Source: Amycolatopsis oliviviridis (GTDB lineage: Bacteria > Actinomycetota > Actinomycetes > Mycobacteriales > Pseudonocardiaceae). From it: a DNA stretch of 64,000 bases. Where the stretch lies: NCBI RefSeq assembly GCF_014654365.1, contig NZ_BNAY01000002.1:620001-684000 (forward strand). Reading direction: 5' to 3'. This document shows, piece by piece, positions 58,903-64,000 of this stretch (within the stretch, counting starts at the first letter, position 1; each line of letters starts with the position of its first letter). The notes beneath the pieces were generated by a model, which saw only the letters and a program-made list of their open reading frames with translations, had not been told where the DNA came from and did not search any database. The translations under genes and the position numbers were made by a program.

Positions 58903-58960
58903 CCGCCCTCTCCGACGCGTTCACTGAGAACTGGAACAGCGTCGGGGAGGGCGGTGTTTT
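58903..58960 (+). terminator. Terminator/attenuator-like hairpin abutting the next start
   Basis: CCGCCCTCTCCGACGC (58903-58918) pairs with GCGTCGGGGAGGGCGG (58939-58954) over 16 bp with one G-T-type mismatch and a 20-base loop, followed by TGTTTT and then the GTG of the TIGR04222-type gene at 58961. The 3' arm contains GGGGAGG, the only good ribosome site for that gene, so the hairpin could end msrB transcription or hide the ribosome site. Confidence 0.72.
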
Positions 58961-59842
58961 GTGAACGAACCCTGGGGAATCTCCGGACCGGCTTTCGCCT
59001 GGATCTACGGTGTCTGCGCCGTACTGCCGGTGGCACTCGCCGTGGCGAACGAACTGTGGCTGCGCCGTGACACCGGCGTCAGGAAGGTGCCCGGTCTCTA
59101 TCACCTGGCCGCGCTGGCGGACGGCGTGGAACGGGTCACCGACACCGCCGTCGCCGGGCTGATCGAACGGCACTCGCTCCGGCCCGACGGCCGCGGGCTC
59201 CTGCATCCGATCCGGCCCGCCCCGGAGGATCCCTTCGAGCGCGCGGTCGTCTCGCTCGTGCACGGCCACGGGGTCACCTTGCGTGAGCTGCGCTCCGGAA
59301 TGTCCGGGCACGAGGTCGTCCTGGAGCTGCGCGCCGACCTGGAGCGGAAGGGCCTGTTCGTCGCCGAAAACCGGCGACGGACGGGCTGGCTGCTCGCTCT
59401 TGCCCTCTACGCGGCCGTCCTCGCGCTGGGCATCGCGCGGCTGGCGAACGCCGTACCGCTGGAGCGTCCGCACACCATCCTCGTCTTCCTGTTCGTCGGC
59501 GTGGTCTGCGCGCTGGGCGTGACCGTGTGGCGGCAATGGCCGGACAGGTCCGGCCGCGCGACCGCCGCGGGCCGGCTGGCGCTGCGGTACGGCGACTGGG
59601 ACCGCGACCTGGCACGCACCGTGACCGGGCGGGTGGCCCTCAACGGGGTGCAGGCCTTCCCCGACCAGGTCGTGGCGCTCACGCTGATCAGGACCGGCGA
59701 CACGAAGGCGAGGTTGTTCGGCGGCACGGCGAGCACCTGCGGCGGAGGCGCGGCCTCCTTCGCCGCGTCCTCGTGCGGCGGCGGCTCTTCCTGTGGCGGG
59801 GGCTCCTCCTCATGCGGCGGCGGAGGGGGTTGCGGCGGCTGA
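58961..59842 (+). CDS. TIGR04222-type membrane protein with five-Cys tail, copy 1
   Basis: This 293-residue protein has an N-terminal helix (about 9-30), a soluble region (about 38-130), two central helices (about 143-185) and a C-terminal tail. The tail (259-293) is almost entirely Gly, Ser, Cys and Ala, with Cys at 260, 272, 278, 285 and 291. It fits the TIGR04222 family, whose members carry such low-complexity Cys ends. GTG 58961 follows a hairpin. With the MNIO enzyme two genes down, the tail is a likely modification substrate (inference). Confidence 0.82.
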   Translation: MNEPWGISGPAFAWIYGVCAVLPVALAVANELWLRRDTGVRKVPGLYHLAALADGVERVTDTAVAGLIERHSLRPDGRGLLHPIRPAPEDPFERAVVSLVHGHGVTLRELRSGMSGHEVVLELRADLERKGLFVAENRRRTGWLLALALYAAVLALGIARLANAVPLERPHTILVFLFVGVVCALGVTVWRQWPDRSGRATAAGRLALRYGDWDRDLARTVTGRVALNGVQAFPDQVVALTLIRTGDTKARLFGGTASTCGGGAASFAASSCGGGSSCGGGSSSCGGGGGCGG

Positions 59843-59955
59843 CGGCCCAAGTGCCGTCGTGAAAGGCCACCCCGGCTGCTCGAATCACGGAACCACGACC
59901 GGACGGAACGACGTCCGACTACGGTAAGTGCACCTGCTCGTGAAAGGCCCGTGCG

Positions 59956-60906
59956 ATGGAAGACACCTGGGGCATCCCCGGACCCACTTTCCTGGCGATC
60001 TACGCCGTACTGCTGGTGTTTCCCTTGGTCGTCGGTGTCTTGTGGACGATCGCGGTCAAGCTGGGACGCAAGGCGCCGCGCGCCGCCGTGAGCGGACCGC
60101 AGCCGACGGTGTACGAGCTCGCCTACCTCGCGGGCGGCCCGGACCGCGTGGTCGACACGGCCATCGCGGCCCTGGTCGAGCGCGGGACGTTGCGGGTCAG
60201 CAGCTCGAAGCAGCTCCAGCTGGCGGGCGCCGAGCCCGCCGACCCGATCGAAAGGGCCGTCGCGAAGGGCGCCAAGCCGGGCTACAACGCGACGACCCGC
60301 GGAATGCGTGACAGGCTGCGCATGTCCGGGCCGATGCAGGCGCTCGCCAAGGGCCTGGAGGCGCGGGGGCTCGTGGTCGTCAATCAGGCGCCGCGGATCC
60401 GCCGGGTCGTGTTCTTCCTGTACGCCGCCGTGCTCGTCCTCGGTGTGGTGCGCCTGTTCGCCGGGCTCGGAACGAACCACCCCATCGGCTTCCTGATCCC
60501 CCTGCTGATCGCGGCCGGGGTCGCGACGCTGATCGCCCGGTCCGTCAAGAACAAGAAAGCCGGACCGCGTCCGACCAGCGAAGGCAACCGGATCCTCGGG
60601 AGCGCCAACAGCGCCCTGGCGCGCGAGCGCAAGCGCGGGATCCCCAACGAACCGGCCGTGGGCGGCGTGGGCCCCGGGCTCCTGCTGGGCGGCGCGGCCG
60701 CGGCGGTCGCGCTCGGCGGGCTCGCCTTCTACCCGGACGAGGAACTGAGCGAGGCGCTGATCCCGCCGCCGATCCCCGGCGGTTTCGGCGGCGGTGGTTC
60801 GTCCAGCGGCGGCAGCACCTGCAGCACCGGCTCCTCGTGCAGCAGCGGAAGCTCCTCTTCCTGCGGTGGTGGGGGCGGCTGCGGTGGCGGCGGCTGCGGT
60901 GGCTGA
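59956..60906 (+). CDS. TIGR04222-type membrane protein with five-Cys tail, copy 2
   Basis: This 316-residue paralogue of the preceding gene shares the N-terminus (MEDTWGIPGPTFLAIYAV against MNEPWGISGPAFAWIYGV), the first soluble region and the two central helices. A third hydrophobic/Gly-rich segment (PGLLLGGAAAAVALGGLAFY) precedes the tail (287-316), which has Cys at 289, 295, 303, 309 and 314, again five. Its stop overlaps the DUF692 gene by 8 bp. Two substrates for one enzyme would be consistent. Confidence 0.84.
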   Translation: MEDTWGIPGPTFLAIYAVLLVFPLVVGVLWTIAVKLGRKAPRAAVSGPQPTVYELAYLAGGPDRVVDTAIAALVERGTLRVSSSKQLQLAGAEPADPIERAVAKGAKPGYNATTRGMRDRLRMSGPMQALAKGLEARGLVVVNQAPRIRRVVFFLYAAVLVLGVVRLFAGLGTNHPIGFLIPLLIAAGVATLIARSVKNKKAGPRPTSEGNRILGSANSALARERKRGIPNEPAVGGVGPGLLLGGAAAAVALGGLAFYPDEELSEALIPPPIPGGFGGGGSSSGGSTCSTGSSCSSGSSSSCGGGGGCGGGGCGG

Positions 60907-61711
60907 CGGACCGGGCCGCCTCGGCATCGGGATCGGCTGGCGGCACGAGCTGGACCTGTCGATCGCTCGGCTGCCCGGCGTCGACTGGGTCGAGGTCGTC
61001 GCCGAGAACCTGCACGCCGGGCATCTTCCCGAAACCCTGGTCGCCTTGCGCGACAAAGGAACGCCGGTCCTGCCGCACGCGGTCTCGCTGTCGCTGGGCG
61101 GGGCCGAACCGCTGGACACCGCCCGCGTCGAGCATCTCGCGGAGATCACCCGCGAACTCGGCGCGCCGATGGCCAGCGATCACGTGTGTTTCGTGCGCGC
61201 GGGCGGCCTCGACTCGGGACATCTGATGCCGCTCCCCCGCACCCGGGAAGCGCTCGACGTCCTGGTGGACAACGTCAAACTGACCCAGTCCATCGTGGAG
61301 GTCCCGTTCGCGCTGGAGAACATCGCGGCGGTGCTGGAATGGCCGGGCGCCGAGTTCACCGAGTCGGAGTTCCTGCGGGAGCTGACCGACCGGACCGGCT
61401 GCCTGCTGATCATCGACGTCGCCAACCTCTACGCCAACGCCCGCAACCTCGGCACCGATCCCGAGCGGTTCCTCGACGAGATCCCGTGGGAGCGGCTGGC
61501 GTACACGCATATGGCGGGCGGTGTCGAACGCGACGGCGTCTACCACGACACGCACGCCCATCCGGTGGTCCCGGAAGTCCTGGACCTGCTGCGGGAACTT
61601 CGGAAGCGGGTCGAGCCGCCGGGTGTCCTGCTGGAGCGCGACGACGACTACCCGACCGACGCCGAACTGGCGGCCGAGCTGACCGCGCTCAGGGAAGCGG
61701 TCTCGCCGTGA
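60899..61711 (+). CDS. DUF692-family multinuclear non-heme iron oxygenase (MNIO)
   Basis: This 270-residue TIM-barrel enzyme belongs to DUF692, the family of MbnB and TglH, which oxidatively remodel Cys-containing peptides using two or three iron ions. Candidate metal ligands are all present: His60 (LPHAVSLSLGG), Asp94-His95 (SDHVCF), Glu140-Asn141 (FALENI), Asp173 and Asn176 (IDVANLYANARN), His204 (THMAGG), Asp217/His219 (HDTHAHP) and Glu246 (LLERDDD). GTG 60899 lies inside the tail-coding end of the upstream gene, and the next gene overlaps by 4 bp. Likely substrate: the neighbouring Cys tails. Confidence 0.9.
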   Translation: MADGPGRLGIGIGWRHELDLSIARLPGVDWVEVVAENLHAGHLPETLVALRDKGTPVLPHAVSLSLGGAEPLDTARVEHLAEITRELGAPMASDHVCFVRAGGLDSGHLMPLPRTREALDVLVDNVKLTQSIVEVPFALENIAAVLEWPGAEFTESEFLRELTDRTGCLLIIDVANLYANARNLGTDPERFLDEIPWERLAYTHMAGGVERDGVYHDTHAHPVVPEVLDLLRELRKRVEPPGVLLERDDDYPTDAELAAELTALREAVSP

Positions 61712-62052
61712 CGTCGCCCCGGGAACGGCTCGCCGGACAGCAGGCCGAGCTGCTCAAGGCGCTCCTCGCCGACGGCGACGCCCCCGCGGGTTTCGACGCG
61801 GACAGGCTCCGTATCGAGGCGAACGTGTTGCGGAATAAGCAAAGCAGGCTGGCCGCGTACCTGCGGCCGGACCTCTCCGAGGCCCTCGGCGACCGGTTCG
61901 CCGCACTGTTCCGCGAGTACGCGACAGCGCACCCGAAGACCGACGCGATCCGTGCGAGGGCCTACGCCGACGCTTTCGGCACGTGGCTCGTCGAGCGCGG
62001 CGAAGTCCCGAAACCCCCGGGCCGGTTCACCCGCTGGCTACGCCGCATTTAG
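61708..62052 (+). CDS. Small MNIO partner-like protein (SCO6045-type)
   Basis: This 114-residue protein starts VTSPRERLAGQQAELLKALLA and has ANVLRNKQSRLAAYLRPDLSEALGDRFAALFREYATAHP, a helical pattern resembling the short partner proteins that follow DUF692 enzymes in actinobacteria (SCO6045-like) and are loosely comparable to MbnC-type partners. GTG 61708 overlaps the DUF692 stop (GTGA). It probably delivers the substrate to the enzyme. Its TAG stop lies within the palindrome element starting at 62044. Confidence 0.78.
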   Translation: MTSPRERLAGQQAELLKALLADGDAPAGFDADRLRIEANVLRNKQSRLAAYLRPDLSEALGDRFAALFREYATAHPKTDAIRARAYADAFGTWLVERGEVPKPPGRFTRWLRRI

Positions 62053-62110
62053 TCCTCTGAATGCGTACGGTGCCTGGGACGACGTCCCGCATTTAGTCCT
62101 CTGGATGCGG
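62044..62110. repeat. TTTAGTCCTCTGGATGCG family, tandem copy 3
   Basis: CGCATTTAGTCCTCTGAATG (62044-62063) and CGCATTTAGTCCTCTGGATG (62088-62107) are direct repeats 44 bp apart. Both have short inverted ends (CGCAT/ATGCG). The element supplies the stop codon of the plus-strand gene and lies 4 bp from the convergent CoA-transferase stop. Confidence 0.75.
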
Positions 62111-62113
62111 GTT

Positions 62114-63472
62114 TCACCAGACGGCCCGGTCGCTTCCGGCGACGCGCGTCCCCTCCACCCAGAAGGGATTCGAGCCGGGCAGCGTGCCCGCCATCTTGAC
62201 CCGGGTGAGCCGGCCGAGCGGGCTGTCGGCGTCCTCCAGGAATTCGGCGCCATCGAAGCCGGTAGGCCCGGCTTCCTTGCGCCCCAAGGAGTTCAGCCAC
62301 TCCCCGGTCCCGGCGAGCGAAGTGCGGACGTGCTGGCTGCCGCCTTCGGTGGCAGCCCGGCGGACGGCCGTCATGATCGCCGCCGCGGTGAGCCAGCCGG
62401 TCGCGTGGTCGAGCGCCTGCACCGGGAGCGGTCCGGGGCCGTCGATCCCGGCCGTCTCGCCGCCCTCGGCGGCGATCCCCGACGTCATCTGCACGAGGCT
62501 GTCGAACCCGCGCCTGCGCGCCCACGGTCCTTCCCAGCCGTAGGCCGACAGGTCCGCGATCACGATCCCCGGTCGCAGCTCGGCGATCGCCTCCGGCGAA
62601 AAACCCTTGGCCACCAGCGATCCCGGCCGGAACCCCTGGAGAACGACATCGGCGCGCGCGATCAGCTTGCGCAGCCGCGAGCGCCCGGCCTCGGTCTCCA
62701 GGTCGACGTACGCCGAGAGCTTGCCCATCCCGGTGTCGACGGCCAGCGGCGGCACGGTCGGCAGCTGCGCCGACCCGATGTGCATGACGGTGGCGCCGTG
62801 CGCGGCGAGCACGCGGCCCGCGACCGGCCCGGCGATGACGTGGGTCAGGTCCAGGATCCGCACCCCGCCCAGCGGCCGGTCGGACTCGAACAGCCGCACC
62901 GGTTCCGACGGCCCGAGCGGGCGGATCTCGGCGACCGGCAGCTCGCTCGACGCCTGCCCTTGCTTGTGCGCCAGCCACTCGTCGCGGGTCCGCAGTACGG
63001 CCGCGGCACCGCCGGCGCCGATCACCGCGGACTCGACCTCGTACTTCGACTTGGCCGCGACGACCTTCTCGAACGCCGCCCGGGTCGCGGGCACGCCGAG
63101 ACCCCAGCAGACGGCGGAAACGTGACGCGGGTAGTTGCAGTGCAGCCGCACCCAGCCGTCGTTCGCGCGGTAGTCGCCGGACAGCGGCGCGCTGAACGGC
63201 ACCGGCTCCCCGTCGACCCGGATGTACTGCTCGCTGTGGAACGACGCCGCCGCGTGCCGAGTGTCGACCGAGACCCGGCCGGGTTCGATTCCCCGCAGCC
63301 GCAACAGTTCCCCGGCGGCCAGCGTCGCCGCGGCGATACTCGTCGTCGCCGCCTCCTCGACCCGGAAGGTCCCGGGCAGCACGGAATCGGGGCCGGTGAC
63401 CTCGACGGCGTCTTCGGCGAGCTTGTCACCGGTGAGTGTGGTCCAGACGCGGGCATCCACTGGTGCGTTCAC
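62114..63472 (-). CDS. CaiB/BaiF-type CoA-transferase family protein
   Basis: This 452-residue family III CoA-transferase-like protein has LGGVRILDLTHVIAGPVAGRVLAAHGATVMHIGSAQLP near 201-238, ADVVLQGFRPGSLVAKGFSPEAIAELRPGIVIADLSAYGWEGPW near 268-311 and HATGWLTAAAIMTAVRRAATEGG near 345-367. The catalytic Asp expected after the N-terminal block is not obvious; VDTGMGK occupies the region, so activity is uncertain. Residues 1-200 form a long N-terminal extension that looks like a partial duplicate domain. GTG 63472 shares one base with the hemQ stop (TAGTG). Confidence 0.75.
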   Translation of the reverse strand: MNAPVDARVWTTLTGDKLAEDAVEVTGPDSVLPGTFRVEEAATTSIAAATLAAGELLRLRGIEPGRVSVDTRHAAASFHSEQYIRVDGEPVPFSAPLSGDYRANDGWVRLHCNYPRHVSAVCWGLGVPATRAAFEKVVAAKSKYEVESAVIGAGGAAAVLRTRDEWLAHKQGQASSELPVAEIRPLGPSEPVRLFESDRPLGGVRILDLTHVIAGPVAGRVLAAHGATVMHIGSAQLPTVPPLAVDTGMGKLSAYVDLETEAGRSRLRKLIARADVVLQGFRPGSLVAKGFSPEAIAELRPGIVIADLSAYGWEGPWARRRGFDSLVQMTSGIAAEGGETAGIDGPGPLPVQALDHATGWLTAAAIMTAVRRAATEGGSQHVRTSLAGTGEWLNSLGRKEAGPTGFDGAEFLEDADSPLGRLTRVKMAGTLPGSNPFWVEGTRVAGSDRAVW

Positions 63473-64000
63473 TAGGGCAGGAGCGCGATCAGCTCGGCGG
63501 GTTCCACCTTGGTCCCGGTGTAGAACGGGATCTCCTCGCGCACGTGGAGGCGGGCCTCGGTGCCGCGCAGATGACGCATCAGGTCGACGATGCGGTGCAG
63601 TTCGTCGGCCTCGAAGGCCAGGATCCACTCGTAGTCGCCCAGCGCGAACGACGCGACCGTGTTGGCGCGGACGTCCGGGTAGTCGCGGGCCTCCTTGCCG
63701 TGGTCGGCGAGCATCTTGCGGCGCTCGTCGTCCGGCAGCAGGTACCACTCGTAGGAGCGCACGAACGGATAGACGCAGATGAACTTGCGGGCCTCTTCAC
63801 CGGCGAGGAACGCCGGGATGTGGCTCTTGTTGAACTCGGCCGGGCGGTGCAGCGCGACCTGGCTCCAGACCGGCACCGAGGCGCGGCCGAGCGGGGTGTG
63901 CCGGAAACCGCTGTACGCGGCCTGGACCTGCTCGATCTCCTCGGCGTGCCACCAGACCATGTAGTCGGCGTCGGCCCGCAGCCCCGACAGGTCGTAGAGA
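63472..64000 (-). CDS. hemQ: HemQ, coproheme decarboxylase (5' end beyond window)
   Basis: The last 176 residues of HemQ (ChdC) are in the window; the N-terminus runs past base 64000. The chlorite-dismutase-fold enzyme turns coproheme into heme b using peroxide in the coproporphyrin pathway of actinobacteria. Seen are [79 protein letters not shown] and the C-terminal [21 protein letters not shown]. The YPDV tyrosine and ADHG histidine are the family's catalytic and heme regions. It is coupled to the CoA-transferase-like gene. Confidence 0.94.
   Translation of the reverse strand, partial: LYDLSGLRADADYMVWWHAEEIEQVQAAYSGFRHTPLGRASVPVWSQVALHRPAEFNKSHIPAFLAGEEARKFICVYPFVRSYEWYLLPDDERRKMLADHGKEARDYPDVRANTVASFALGDYEWILAFEADELHRIVDLMRHLRGTEARLHVREEIPFYTGTKVEPAELIALLP

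Noticed and set aside
59407..61149. A 580-codon minus-strand frame opposite the TIGR04222 genes
   Set aside because: It is the complement of the Gly/Cys-rich tails and loops and has no family features.

Overview
The window is GC-rich, densely packed DNA with strong G/C third-position bias, many GTG starts and many 4-bp ATGA/GTGA gene overlaps. Together with LexA boxes of the mycobacterial type, LLM flavin oxidoreductases, HemQ, Rv2578c- and Rv2670c/Rv2671-like genes and an alkaline-shock cluster, this points to a high-GC actinomycete, most likely a Pseudonocardiaceae member (Amycolatopsis-like). That genus call is inference. No rRNA, tRNA or CRISPR array was seen.

Layout. 1-8924 (minus): a ten-gene operon with a BMP-type nucleoside ABC transporter, a nucleoside phosphorylase, an acyl-CoA-dehydrogenase-fold flavoenzyme and mtnA-mtnC-mtnB-mtnD. 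It reads as uptake of a thionucleoside (methylthioadenosine is the obvious candidate) and recycling to the methionine precursor. 8993-10576: Tat-exported purple acid phosphatase. 10577-12856: repeat-rich DNA around a DUF222/HNH endonuclease gene with a LexA box. 12857-20424 (minus): ALF-repeat secreted protein, rarA, SGNH hydrolase, phosphotransferase, DUF389 protein, aspS. 20555-25738 (minus): MerB-like protein, an SOS-type radical SAM gene carrying an intein, an iron-box-linked sucrase/ferredoxin-like protein, and a 43-residue peptide coupled to a cupin/JmjC oxygenase. 25910-28297: two crcB genes, a MarR regulator and a divergent FAD oxidoreductase.

28379-38503: LLM oxidoreductase plus dipeptidyl peptidase IV, PPK2, ornithine aminotransferase, DUF2252, D-amino-acid-oxidase-like protein, PAP2 phosphatase, ZapE ATPase and a RibD-like reductase. 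38500-41959 (plus): an ECF sigma factor joined to an Asp23/Gls24 - DUF2273-like - Asp23 - DUF6286 - AmaP envelope-stress cluster. 41988-45514: LigC-type DNA ligase, a lipoprotein hydrolase homologue without its nucleophile, DUF2630, thioredoxin. 45602-49905: proline catabolism (proline dehydrogenase, P5C dehydrogenase) with a divergent PucR regulator.

49985-58885: LLM oxidoreductase, DUF6221, a secreted protein, MarR/MFS pair, PrimPol, GNAT, TVP38-like protein, Ser/Thr kinase, a small membrane protein, msrB. 58961-62052 (plus): two TIGR04222-type membrane proteins, each ending in a five-cysteine Gly/Ser tail, followed by a DUF692/MNIO enzyme and a small partner, all tightly coupled; this is the best candidate for an undescribed modification system. 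62114-64000 (minus): CaiB/BaiF CoA-transferase-like gene and hemQ (cut by the window end).

Three families of long palindromes recur in the intergenic gaps, mostly between convergent genes. They resemble terminators but their sequence is conserved between loci.
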